From: Rufibacter sp. DG15C
Lineage (GTDB): Bacteria > Bacteroidota > Bacteroidia > Cytophagales > Hymenobacteraceae
Reading direction: 5' to 3'
DNA length: 64,000 nt
Assembly: GCF_001577755.1 (NCBI RefSeq)
Contig: NZ_CP010776.1
Coordinates: 1,798,001-1,862,000, forward strand
Shown: in pieces, positions 25,269 through 33,229 of the stretch
Numbering within the stretch: position 1 is the stretch's first letter
Layout: the number at the start of each line of letters is the position of its first letter
Position numbers and translations under genes: made by a program
The notes under the pieces: generated by a model
Databases searched by the model: none
Told to the model about the DNA's origin: nothing
Seen by the model: the letters and a program-made list of their open reading frames with translations, nothing else

Positions 25269-26411
25269 ATGCGAGTTTACCTGGACAATGCGGCCACCAC
25301 GCCCTTAGACAAAGAAGTTTTTGAGACCATGGCTCCCTTTATGCTGGAGCACTATGGCAACCCTTCCTCCATTCACTCGCACGGTAGGCAGGTGCGCGCC
25401 GCCATTGAAGGCGCCCGCAAAACCGTAGCCAGCTTGATCAATACCTCACCGGCAGAGATTTTCTTCACGTCGGGTGGCACAGAGGCAGACAACGCAGCCA
25501 TTATCTGCACCATCCGTAGTTTGGGCTTACAGCAGGCCGTTACCTCACCTTTAGAGCATCACGCGGTGTTGCACTCCTTTGAGTCATTGGAGAAGCGCGG
25601 CGAAGTGCAGGTAACCATGCTGCGAGTAAGTGACAAGGGAGAGTTGGACCTGGCGCACCTAGAGGAAACGTTGGCCAGCCAGCCGCGCACCTTGGTGTCC
25701 CTTATGCACGCCAACAATGAGATAGGCAATCTTAATGACCTGCAAGCCATTGCAGACATCTGCAAGAAGTATGACGCCGTGTTGCACTCAGACACCGTGC
25801 AGACCATGGGCCATTACAAGCATGACGTACAAGAGCTGGGCCTCAATTTCTTGGTGGGCTCAGGGCATAAATTTCACGGGCCTAAGGGCGTGGGCTTTAT
25901 CTATGTAGATTCGGCTATTAAAATCCATCCCTTGATTCAGGGCGGGTCACAGGAGCGCAACATGCGCGGTGGCACAGAGAACGTGTACGGCATCATTGGT
26001 TTGGCCAAAGCCCTGGAGATTGCCTACCGTGACATGGACGAGCACCACCGCCACATCCAGAGCCTGAAAGACCGCATGATTCATAAACTGCGCGAGGAGA
26101 TTGAAGACGTGCAATTCAACGGCTTGTCTGCCGAAGGCGATAAAAGCCTATACACCGTCTTGAACGTGAGCCTGCCGGCCTCAGAGATGAATGAAATGCT
26201 GTTGTTCAACCTGGACATCAACAAGATCTCAGCCTCTGGCGGGAGCGCCTGCACCAGCGGCGTAGACTTGGGTTCACACGTGTTGCGCGCCATGAACGCA
26301 GACATGAACCGCGGCAACGTGCGTTTCTCGTTCAGCAAATACAACACCGCAGAAGAGATTGACTACACGGTGGCCACGCTAGCCAAGCTGTACCAGAAAG
26401 TAACAGTGTAA
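25269..26411 (+). CDS. cysteine desulfurase (NifS/IscS family)
   Basis: This PLP enzyme releases sulfur from cysteine for Fe-S clusters and tRNA thiolation. The 380-aa product has YLDNAATTPLD at the start, TSGGTEADNAAI, HANNEIGN, the PLP lysine in SGHKFHGPKG and the catalytic cysteine loop SGGSACTSG near residue 325. IscS, NifS and a more general desulfurase cannot be told apart from sequence alone; no iscU is adjacent. Confidence 0.92.
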   Translation: MRVYLDNAATTPLDKEVFETMAPFMLEHYGNPSSIHSHGRQVRAAIEGARKTVASLINTSPAEIFFTSGGTEADNAAIICTIRSLGLQQAVTSPLEHHAVLHSFESLEKRGEVQVTMLRVSDKGELDLAHLEETLASQPRTLVSLMHANNEIGNLNDLQAIADICKKYDAVLHSDTVQTMGHYKHDVQELGLNFLVGSGHKFHGPKGVGFIYVDSAIKIHPLIQGGSQERNMRGGTENVYGIIGLAKALEIAYRDMDEHHRHIQSLKDRMIHKLREEIEDVQFNGLSAEGDKSLYTVLNVSLPASEMNEMLLFNLDINKISASGGSACTSGVDLGSHVLRAMNADMNRGNVRFSFSKYNTAEEIDYTVATLAKLYQKVTV

Positions 26412-26431
26412 TCTACATTCAGTTTCAAAGT

Positions 26432-26462
26432 GAGAGCCCCGCCTTATAAGCGGGGCTTTCGT
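26432..26462 (+). terminator. terminator after cysteine desulfurase
   Basis: AGCCCCGC and GCGGGGCT pair around CTTATAA, followed by TTCGTTTTT. The T-rich tail is supplied by the start of PAL 8. Confidence 0.8.
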
Positions 26463-26497
26463 TTTTAGGCTGTTTCCCCAGAAATAGCCTAAAAACG
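26460..26497. repeat. PAL palindrome 8, compensated arms
   Basis: Arms CGTTTTTAGGCT and AGCCTAAAAACG are perfect complements but differ from the reference at two paired positions. Confidence 0.9.
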
Positions 26498-26548
26498 ACT
26501 TATGCGTGTGGAACATGATTTTTAGAGGTTAAAGCAGGTATTTTGAAA

Positions 26549-26577
26549 TTGTTTCGGTCAGTTAGCCGTATAATTCG
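26549..26577 (+). promoter_or_regulatory. weak candidate promoter for triple-PAS kinase
   Basis: TTG (26549-26551), 19-bp spacer, TAATTCG (26571-26577): an imperfect match to the phylum consensus, 110 bp before the ATG. Confidence 0.25.
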
Positions 26578-26687
26578 TCTAAGATTAGGAACACTAGAAC
26601 CTAATACCAGAAGTTAATGTTTTAACCAAACGTATTTTGTGTAGTATTACCACAGGATAGTGTGCACCCCATCCTTTCAGCAGCAGT

Positions 26688-28628
26688 ATGAATCCAGAAT
26701 TAGAGCTCGTTTCAAATTATAGTCAAGAGAATCAAAAGGAGGACATTTATAGGCTGTTGATTGAAGGCATTAAGGACTATGCCATTTTCCTGATAGACCC
26801 CGAAGGCCATATAGCCACCTGGAACGCAGGTGCCAAGAAAATAAATCAGTATGACCAGGAAGAGGTCATGGGCAAGCACTTCTCTGTGTTCTATACGCCA
26901 GAATCCATTGCCAAAAACTACCCAGCGTATGAGTTAGAGCAAGCCTTAAAGAACGGCCGCTTTGAGGACGAGGGCTGGCGGGTGCGCAAGGACGGTATTG
27001 TCTTCTGGGCCAACGTCATCTTTACGCCCATCTACAATGAAAGCGGCAAACACCTGGGCTTTTCCAAGATTACCCGTGACCTCTCTGAACGCAAGAAGGC
27101 CGAGGACGACCTCTACAAAGCCTATGAAAATCTAAAAGACAGCGAAGAACGGTTCCGGCGCTTGGTAGAAGGCGTTACAGACTACGCCATCTTCATGCTG
27201 GACTCTGCCGGCCACGTGGCCACCTGGAACGAGGGCGCCCGTCGCATAAAAGGGTATGAGGCCCATGAGATCATCGGGAAGTACTTCGGTAAGTTTTATA
27301 GCCGTGATTCTGTGCTGGACGGGTATCCAGAATATGAGTTGAAGGAAGCCCGCGCCCACGGCCGCTTTGAGGACGAGGGCTGGCGTTACCGCAAAGATGG
27401 CACCGCTTTCTGGGCCAATGTGATCATCACCGCCATTTACAATGACAAGAAGGAGCTGATTGGCTTCTCTAAAATCACCCGCGACCTTACCGAGAAGAAG
27501 CAACTGGAGGAACAACTCTTCAGGACCAACGAGGAACTGCGCGAAAGCGAAGAAAAGTCCAGACTTCTGATAGACAGCGTGCAGGACTATGCCATTCTCA
27601 TGCTCAACACAGAGGGCTATATCATGAGCTGGAACACTGGCGCCGAACGCATTAAAGGCTACACGGCCCAGGAGGTGATAGGCAAGCACTTTTCTGTCTT
27701 TTACCCTAGAGAGGCTATTGAAAATGGGTTTCCGGCGTTTGAGCTGAGCAAAGCCATACAAGACGGCCGCTTTGAGGACGAGGGCTGGCGCGTACGCAAG
27801 GACGGGGCCGCCTTCTGGGCCAACGTGGTCTTATCACCGGTGTACAACTCAGACCATAGGCTGCTGGGCTTCGCGAAGATTACCAGAGACTTAACAGAGC
27901 GCCGCCGCAACGAGGACCTCATGCAGAAAAACAAGGAGCTGGTGCGCATCAACAACGACCTAGACAATTTTGTGTACACGGCCTCGCATGACCTCAAATC
28001 CCCAATCGCTAACCTAGAAGGGCTGCTGCTTGCCTTAAAAGAGGACTTGGGCGCAAACTGTGTGCCGCACCAGAACATTTTGTCCATGATGGACGGCTCT
28101 CTGCAAACCCTGCGCAAAGTGATCAATGACCTTTCTGAGGTAACCAAGCTGCAGCAGGCAAAAGATGAGATAGAGCACGTGAACCTGCTACAGCTGCTAG
28201 AAGAAGTGAAGGCCAACCTGCGGGATACCATCAAAACCAGCAACGCCGAAATTGTAGTGGGGGATATGGACTATGAAATGCTATCCTATTCCCGAAAGAA
28301 CATGCGCAGCATTCTGTATAACCTGGTGTCTAACGCCATCAAGTACCGCGACCCGCAACGTGCGCCCAAGGTGACGCTCAGTACCAAGGTGTCAGAAAAT
28401 GGGGACTTCATTCTCTCTATCATAGACAACGGGCTAGGGATTCCAGCACACCAAGTACCTAAGATTTTTGCCATGTACAAGCGTGTGCATGACCATGTAG
28501 AAGGCACGGGTATTGGTCTTTATTTGGTTAAAAAGATTCTGGACAACTCTGGCGACGACATCAAAGTGTTCAGCACGGTAGGGCAGGGCACCGCTTTCCA
28601 TTTGCATTTCAAAAACCAGAAGGTTTAA
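26688..28628 (+). CDS. sensor histidine kinase with three tandem PAS domains
   Basis: The 646-aa protein has no membrane segment, so it is probably cytoplasmic. Three PAS domains (about 20-135, 155-270, 290-405) repeat with an exact 135-residue period. Each contains DYAI, W-N-G-A and an identical GRFEDEGWR block (from residues 90, 225 and 360). A HisKA domain follows with FVYTASHDLKSP (His434), then an HATPase domain with NLVSNAIKYRD, DNGLGIP and GTGIGLYLV. The kinase half is closely similar to the CHASE kinase at 47768. No response regulator is adjacent. PAS ligand unknown. Confidence 0.92.
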   Translation: MNPELELVSNYSQENQKEDIYRLLIEGIKDYAIFLIDPEGHIATWNAGAKKINQYDQEEVMGKHFSVFYTPESIAKNYPAYELEQALKNGRFEDEGWRVRKDGIVFWANVIFTPIYNESGKHLGFSKITRDLSERKKAEDDLYKAYENLKDSEERFRRLVEGVTDYAIFMLDSAGHVATWNEGARRIKGYEAHEIIGKYFGKFYSRDSVLDGYPEYELKEARAHGRFEDEGWRYRKDGTAFWANVIITAIYNDKKELIGFSKITRDLTEKKQLEEQLFRTNEELRESEEKSRLLIDSVQDYAILMLNTEGYIMSWNTGAERIKGYTAQEVIGKHFSVFYPREAIENGFPAFELSKAIQDGRFEDEGWRVRKDGAAFWANVVLSPVYNSDHRLLGFAKITRDLTERRRNEDLMQKNKELVRINNDLDNFVYTASHDLKSPIANLEGLLLALKEDLGANCVPHQNILSMMDGSLQTLRKVINDLSEVTKLQQAKDEIEHVNLLQLLEEVKANLRDTIKTSNAEIVVGDMDYEMLSYSRKNMRSILYNLVSNAIKYRDPQRAPKVTLSTKVSENGDFILSIIDNGLGIPAHQVPKIFAMYKRVHDHVEGTGIGLYLVKKILDNSGDDIKVFSTVGQGTAFHLHFKNQKV

Positions 28629-28652
28629 TAAGAGGTAGATTTTAAAGAATCA

Positions 28653-28697
28653 CATTTCCGCTAGGGATAGAGCCATGTTCTAACCTTAGCGGAAATT
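28653..28697. terminator. hairpin after triple-PAS kinase
   Basis: ATTTCCGCTAGGG pairs with CCTTAGCGGAAAT around a 19-bp loop with one mismatch; TTGTTTTTA follows, shared with PAL 9. Confidence 0.65.
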
Positions 28698-28698
28698 T

Positions 28699-28735
28699 GT
28701 TTTTAGCCTCTTTCCCAGAAAACAACCCAAAAACG
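28699..28735. repeat. PAL palindrome 9
   Basis: GTTTTTAGCCTCTTTCCC with right arm AACCCAAAAACG; imperfect. It follows a hairpin, like copies 5, 8 and 20. Confidence 0.75.
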
Positions 28736-28777
28736 CCTGCCCAGAAAATGCCTAGCTATAAATAAACTGGGAACGTT

Positions 28778-28785
28778 TAGCTTTG
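28778..28785 (+). promoter_or_regulatory. candidate -7 box for the Sua5-type gene
   Basis: TAGCTTTG is an exact TAnnTTTG, 20 bp before the ATG at 28805. No clear -33 box. Confidence 0.35.
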
Positions 28786-28804
28786 TAGGATTATTTAGGT
28801 TCTC

Positions 28805-29776
28805 ATGGCACTTATAGGCAAAGACATACCAACGGCAGTTTCTTATTTAACCCAGGGCAATTTAGTGGCTATCCCTACTGAGACGGTGTACGGACTAGCC
28901 GCCAACGCCTATGATGAGGCCGCCGTGGTCAAAATCTTTGAAGCCAAGAACCGCCCCGCCTTTGACCCGCTCATTGTGCATACCCACTCCATCCAGGAAC
29001 TAGAGAAGATTGCCCGCCAGGTGCCGGACGTAGCCTATAAACTAGCCGAGCGCTTCATGCCCGGCCCTCTTACGCTCATTCTCCCCAAGTCAGAAAAAGT
29101 GCCTTTGCTGGTGACCTCGGGCCATGACTCAGTGGGCATCAGAATCCCTAACCATCCACTCACGCTAGAATTGTTGAGGCAATTACCGTTCCCTTTGGCC
29201 GCGCCCAGCGCCAACCCGTTTGGCTACGTGAGCCCCACCACTGCCCAGCACGTGCAGGACCAACTAGGCGACCGCATTCCCTACATCTTGGACGGCGGCG
29301 CCAGCCACATAGGCATTGAGTCTACTATCATTAGAGTTGTGGGTGATGAAGTGGAAGTGTTGCGCTTAGGCGGATTAGCCTTGGAAGAACTGGAAGAGGT
29401 GGTGAGCATCTCGAAGGCCAATATCAAAACCTCCAGCTCAAACCCCGCCGCGCCCGGCATGCTGAGCAGTCACTACAATCCCGGCAAAAAAGTGTTCTTA
29501 GGCGATGTGGCTCAAAATCTGGAAAGGATAGAAGATAAATCCAGAGTAGGTATCATCTCTTTAGATAAGCAGTTCTCCGGCATTCCTGCCCAGCACCAAA
29601 TCCAACTCTCAGTCACAGGTGACTTAAGCGAAGCGGCCCGAAACCTGTTCTCAGCCTTACGCCAACTAGACACTCCTACAGTAGACATCATCCTAGCGGA
29701 ACGTATGCCAAACCAAGACTTGGGTCTTGCCATCAATGACCGTTTACAACGCGCCAGTTTTCAAGGAGAAGAGTAA
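28805..29776 (+). CDS. L-threonylcarbamoyladenylate synthase, Sua5/YrdC type
   Basis: This enzyme makes threonylcarbamoyl-AMP for the t6A37 modification of tRNAs that read ANN codons. The 323-aa product has an N-terminal YrdC domain (VAIPTETVYGLAANAYD, FEAKNRPAFDPLIVH, PGPLTLILPKS, APSANPFGYVSPTTA). A C-terminal Sua5 domain follows (PGMLSSHYNPGK and after), making it the long Sua5 form rather than the short TsaC form. Confidence 0.93.
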   Translation: MALIGKDIPTAVSYLTQGNLVAIPTETVYGLAANAYDEAAVVKIFEAKNRPAFDPLIVHTHSIQELEKIARQVPDVAYKLAERFMPGPLTLILPKSEKVPLLVTSGHDSVGIRIPNHPLTLELLRQLPFPLAAPSANPFGYVSPTTAQHVQDQLGDRIPYILDGGASHIGIESTIIRVVGDEVEVLRLGGLALEELEEVVSISKANIKTSSSNPAAPGMLSSHYNPGKKVFLGDVAQNLERIEDKSRVGIISLDKQFSGIPAQHQIQLSVTGDLSEAARNLFSALRQLDTPTVDIILAERMPNQDLGLAINDRLQRASFQGEE

Positions 29777-29785
29777 TAAGAGCAA

Positions 29786-29824
29786 CCGTTTTTTACCTAT
29801 TTTCTGGAAATTAGGTAAAAAACG
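29786..29824. repeat. PAL palindrome 10, compensated arms
   Basis: CGTTTTTTACCTA and TAGGTAAAAAACG are perfect over 13 bp although two stem positions differ from the reference. Starts 9 bp after the Sua5-type gene. Confidence 0.9.
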
Positions 29825-29864
29825 AGAAGCATCTCCTTTAAGTAGCCACGCTCATTCAACACAG

Positions 29865-30074
29865 ATTCTCCCCTTGAGGGGAGCGTAGAGGGGTGTTTAC
29901 ACAAGCGGGTGCACATCGCTAATAATTAGGTCATAGGTTTTAATTTGACCTAATCCTGATCTTCTACAATCAACATGAACTCACGGGAAATGCTATTAAA
30001 CACCTACCCGTGGTCTTTTAAATAGATAACCACAAAATGTAGACACCCCTCTACGCTCCCCTCAAGGGGAGAAT
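29865..30074. mobile_element. MITE-like element with 32-bp perfect inverted ends
   Basis: Positions 29865-29896 and 30043-30074 are exact reverse complements over 32 bp. Each end itself contains a small palindrome (CTCCCCTTGAGGGGAG). The 146-bp interior has no open frame but does contain ATTAGGTCA / TGACCTAAT (29925 and 29946). No transposase gene is present, so mobility would need help in trans. No obvious target duplication is seen. Confidence 0.7.
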
Positions 30075-30095
30075 GCACGGTTAGAGGAAGCTATT

Positions 30096-30134
30096 CCATT
30101 TTTGAGCTATTTCCCAGAAAGCAAGCCAAAAACG
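30096..30134. repeat. PAL palindrome 11
   Basis: Left arm CCATTTTTGAGCT and right arm AAGCCAAAAACG, partly decayed. Confidence 0.7.
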
Positions 30135-30142
30135 ACCTCAAC

Positions 30143-30182
30143 AAAAAAGGCTCCCGTTCATCCAAGAACGGGAGCCTTTTAC
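30143..30182 (-). terminator. terminator of the S9 peptidase gene
   Basis: AAAAAAGGCTCCCGTTC and GAACGGGAGCCTTTT form a long stem around ATCCAA, with T-tails on both strands. Lies 20 bp past the minus-strand stop. Confidence 0.85.
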
Positions 30183-30201
30183 TTTCTAAATCCTGAAACG
30201 A

Positions 30202-32400
30202 CTACAAGTTGCGCAAGATAAACTCGGTCATTTTGGTGAAAAGGTGAATGGTAGTATTGCCTCCGCTGATGCCATGGTTCCGGTTAGGGTAGTAGGCACT
30301 TTCAAACGGACGGTTAGCTTTTACCAAGGCGTTGGTCATCTCAATGGAGTTCTGGAAATGCACGTTGTCATCACCAGTGCCATGGATGAGCAGATACTTG
30401 CCTTTCAGGCGGTCTGCGTAGAACACTGGTGAGTTCTTGTCATACCCGTCTGGGTTCTCCTGCGGGGTCTTCAAGAAGCGCTCAGTGTAGATGGTGTCAT
30501 AGAAACGCCAGTTGGTCACCGGGGCCACGGCAATGGCCGCTTTGAACACATCGGCGCCTTTGGTGATGGCCAAAGAGCTCATATACCCCCCGAAGCTCCA
30601 GCCCCAGATGCCAATTCTGCCTTTGTCCACGTACGGCAGGTTGCCCAAATGCTTGGCACCTTCAATCTGGTCAATTACTTCATAATGGCCCAAGTTGCCA
30701 TAGGTCACTTTCTTGAAGTCAGCGCCACGGCCGCCGGTTCCGCGGTTGTCAATCACGGCCACAATGTAGCCTTGGTTGACAAGGTAGCTGTGCCACAGGT
30801 AATTTCTGCCTCTCCAGCTATCCACTACTTCCTGACTGCCCGGGCCGCTGTACTGGAACATCAACACAGGGTATTTCTTGTTCGGGTCAAAATCTGCTGG
30901 TTTGATGGTGTAACCATTCAGGTTCACTCCCTCTGACGTCTTGAACTGGAAGAACTCTGCCTTCGGCAAGTTGTAGTTGGCTAAAGTAGTTTTCAGGCTT
31001 TCGTTGCTCTCCAAAACCTTAATCTGCTTTCCGTCTGAGGTGTGCAAACTTACCACCGTTGGGCTGGTGATGGTAGAGTAGTAGTCCAGATAGTATTTGA
31101 AGTCACGGCTCAGGTTGATGGTGTGCGTTCCTTTGGCCGGGGTCAGGCTTTTCTTGTTCTTGCCGTTCAAGCCCATGCTGTACAGATGGCGCTCCAGGGG
31201 AGAAACCTCGGTAGAGGTGAAGTACACCAAGCCGTTCTTCTCATCCACGCCATAGAAGCTGGCCACTTCCCAGTTGCCTTTGGTAATCTGTCGAACCTGC
31301 TTGCCATTCATGTCATACAGGTACAGGTGGTTGAAGCCGTCTTTCTCTGAGCTATGCACAAACTGCTTACCGTTCTTCAGGTAGGTCAAGTCATCCGTGA
31401 TGTCAATGTAGGCTTTGTCTGTTTCCTTCAAAACTACCTTGCTCTGACCAGTCTGGGTGTTGGCGTGCAGAATCTCCAGGGTGTTCTGCAGGCGGTTCAT
31501 TCTTCTGATAGAAAGAAGGTTAGGCGTGTTGGTCCAGTTGATGCGCGGAATGTATTGGTCGGTCTCATTGCCGGTGTCCATCTTGGTGGTCTTACCAGAG
31601 CCCAGGTCGAAGGTGTAGATGGCCACGGTGGCGTTTTTCTCACCAGCCTTCGGGTATTTGAATTTGTAGTCTGTGGGGTACAAAGGTCCCCAGGTCTGCA
31701 TGTTGTACTCAGGCACCTGGCTCTCATCGAACTTGTAGAAGGCAATCTGGTTGCCCTGCGGTGACCAGAAGAAGGCCTGCGCGAAGCTGAATTCCTCTTC
31801 GTACACCCAGTCCGTACCGCCGTTGATGATGAAGTTCCACTTGCCGTCATTGGTAACTTGGCGCTCCTGCATAGAGGCCAGGTCTACGTAGAACAAGTTG
31901 TTATCTCGCACGAAGGCCACGTACTTGTTGTCTGGCGAAAACGTAGCATATGACTGTTTTCCGCCTTGGCTCAGCTTCTGTAATTTCTTGCTGGCACGGT
32001 CATACACGTAGAAATGACCTTTGCTACTTCTACGATAAATCGGCTCATGCTCGGTCTCAAACAGGATTTTGGTCTCATCTGTGCTGAACGTGAAATCATC
32101 ATAGTTCAGGATTTTACCGTCTACTTTGATGTCCTCGCCCTCAATGATGGTGCTCACCGGCTGACCCGTAGTCACGTCTACCTGCACCACGTCCACGCTC
32201 TGGTTTTTCTGGTCGGCTACCTGGCTGGAGTAGAACTGGCCGTTGCGCATCCAGTTCACGCCGTACACAGACTTGGCCTGGAACGTGCCCTTCCGGAAGA
32301 TGTCTTCTAAATCAAAGCTTCGCTTCTGCTGGGCCTGCGCCTGTAGGGCGGTGCCCACTACGGCCACTGTCAACAGCCAACGTTGTATGGTTTGTCGCAT
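30202..32400 (-). CDS. dipeptidyl peptidase IV family serine peptidase (S9B)
   Basis: The 732-aa protein has a signal peptide (to AQAQ) and is probably periplasmic. The DPP-IV beta-propeller occupies about residues 30-490 and the alpha/beta-hydrolase domain the rest. The catalytic triad is clear: Ser602 in GWSFGGYMS, Asp677 in HGTGDDNVHF and His709 in NRNHGI. The double-Glu DPP-IV motif is present as YEEEFSFA, so removal of N-terminal X-Pro dipeptides is expected. It stands alone between repeat-filled gaps. Confidence 0.93.
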   Translation of the reverse strand: MRQTIQRWLLTVAVVGTALQAQAQQKRSFDLEDIFRKGTFQAKSVYGVNWMRNGQFYSSQVADQKNQSVDVVQVDVTTGQPVSTIIEGEDIKVDGKILNYDDFTFSTDETKILFETEHEPIYRRSSKGHFYVYDRASKKLQKLSQGGKQSYATFSPDNKYVAFVRDNNLFYVDLASMQERQVTNDGKWNFIINGGTDWVYEEEFSFAQAFFWSPQGNQIAFYKFDESQVPEYNMQTWGPLYPTDYKFKYPKAGEKNATVAIYTFDLGSGKTTKMDTGNETDQYIPRINWTNTPNLLSIRRMNRLQNTLEILHANTQTGQSKVVLKETDKAYIDITDDLTYLKNGKQFVHSSEKDGFNHLYLYDMNGKQVRQITKGNWEVASFYGVDEKNGLVYFTSTEVSPLERHLYSMGLNGKNKKSLTPAKGTHTINLSRDFKYYLDYYSTITSPTVVSLHTSDGKQIKVLESNESLKTTLANYNLPKAEFFQFKTSEGVNLNGYTIKPADFDPNKKYPVLMFQYSGPGSQEVVDSWRGRNYLWHSYLVNQGYIVAVIDNRGTGGRGADFKKVTYGNLGHYEVIDQIEGAKHLGNLPYVDKGRIGIWGWSFGGYMSSLAITKGADVFKAAIAVAPVTNWRFYDTIYTERFLKTPQENPDGYDKNSPVFYADRLKGKYLLIHGTGDDNVHFQNSIEMTNALVKANRPFESAYYPNRNHGISGGNTTIHLFTKMTEFILRNL

Positions 32401-32474
32401 TTTAGTTTGTTAGATAGTTCTCAGCCTTAAAAATAGGGATTTATTTCGGCTTTGGCCTAAGAACGATGGGAAGG

Positions 32475-32512
32475 CGTTTTTCGCCTGTTTTGAAGAAAAG
32501 AGGCGAAAAACG
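32475..32512. repeat. PAL palindrome 12, compensated arms
   Basis: CGTTTTTCGCCT and AGGCGAAAAACG are perfect; the G-to-C change in the left arm is matched by C-to-G in the right. Lies 75 bp upstream of the peptidase ATG. Confidence 0.9.
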
Positions 32513-32594
32513 AATTGCTTCGGCTGAGCGGTGGAAAGTTATCTTACTGCGGAAATGTAATAGGTGAGACGCAGTATTCTTTTATTATAATAAC

Positions 32595-33206
32595 TTAATT
32601 CCGGTTGTTCTGCCATAGGTTTTTCCACCAAGACTTCTTGTTTTCACGGCTCTTCTGCTCTGCTTCAAAACGTTCTCTGGCTTTTCTATTTGCTTCTTCT
32701 AGGGCAGAATCTGCCTTCTTATCCAGTTCGAGCCACTCCGGATAATTATCTATTGAATAGTCTTTATAAAGGGCAAGGAAATCAGCTACTCGTTGTCTTA
32801 CAGATTCTAGGCTACCATGAACCTTAGTGTGGGCCATGTCAAAGTATTCTGCAATTGTATAGATTTCCCAAACCTCTGATTCAGATAATTCTACATTGTT
32901 TAGAAGATGGTACATTGTCTTGACAATAGCCTCAAGTTCATCTCCCTGTGTAAATCTTTTATGAAGAAGGCCAAGAATAGCTTTCCCATTTGCTAGCATG
33001 GCTGAATCTAATTCTTCACCAATTAGGGTGATGGCGTCATTTTTTGATTTGGCGAGGGATAATTCAATGAAGAAATAGTCAGGCTCATTTTTAGTTAGAA
33101 TGAAGCCATCTGCCCATTTAGTAACCTCAACTTTGTCAATAACTCCCGCCGCTAAGCCTGCTTTAAACAAAGCCAAAAGCTCTTTGTAATCCTTGGGGTT
33201 GGTCAT
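32595..33206 (-). CDS. hypothetical protein, 203 aa
   Basis: I do not recognise it. It is soluble and mostly helical, starting MTNPKDYKELLALFKAG and ending in a basic, Trp-containing tail (about 165-203, SRENKKSWWKNLWQ). It is AT-rich compared with the aldehyde dehydrogenase gene just upstream. The ATG at 33206 avoids overlap with that gene; an in-frame start at 33245 would overlap it by 16 bp. Confidence 0.6.
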   Translation of the reverse strand: MTNPKDYKELLALFKAGLAAGVIDKVEVTKWADGFILTKNEPDYFFIELSLAKSKNDAITLIGEELDSAMLANGKAILGLLHKRFTQGDELEAIVKTMYHLLNNVELSESEVWEIYTIAEYFDMAHTKVHGSLESVRQRVADFLALYKDYSIDNYPEWLELDKKADSALEEANRKARERFEAEQKSRENKKSWWKNLWQNNRN

Positions 33207-33229
33207 TTTTATAATTGGGTTGATATGGA

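Larger units (their letters stand above)
29777..30201. other. 425-bp intergenic region filled with repeats
   Basis: No gene is visible between the converging Sua5-type and peptidase genes. It contains PAL 10, a 210-bp element with 32-bp inverted ends, PAL 11 and a terminator. Little sequence is left over. Confidence 0.8.
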
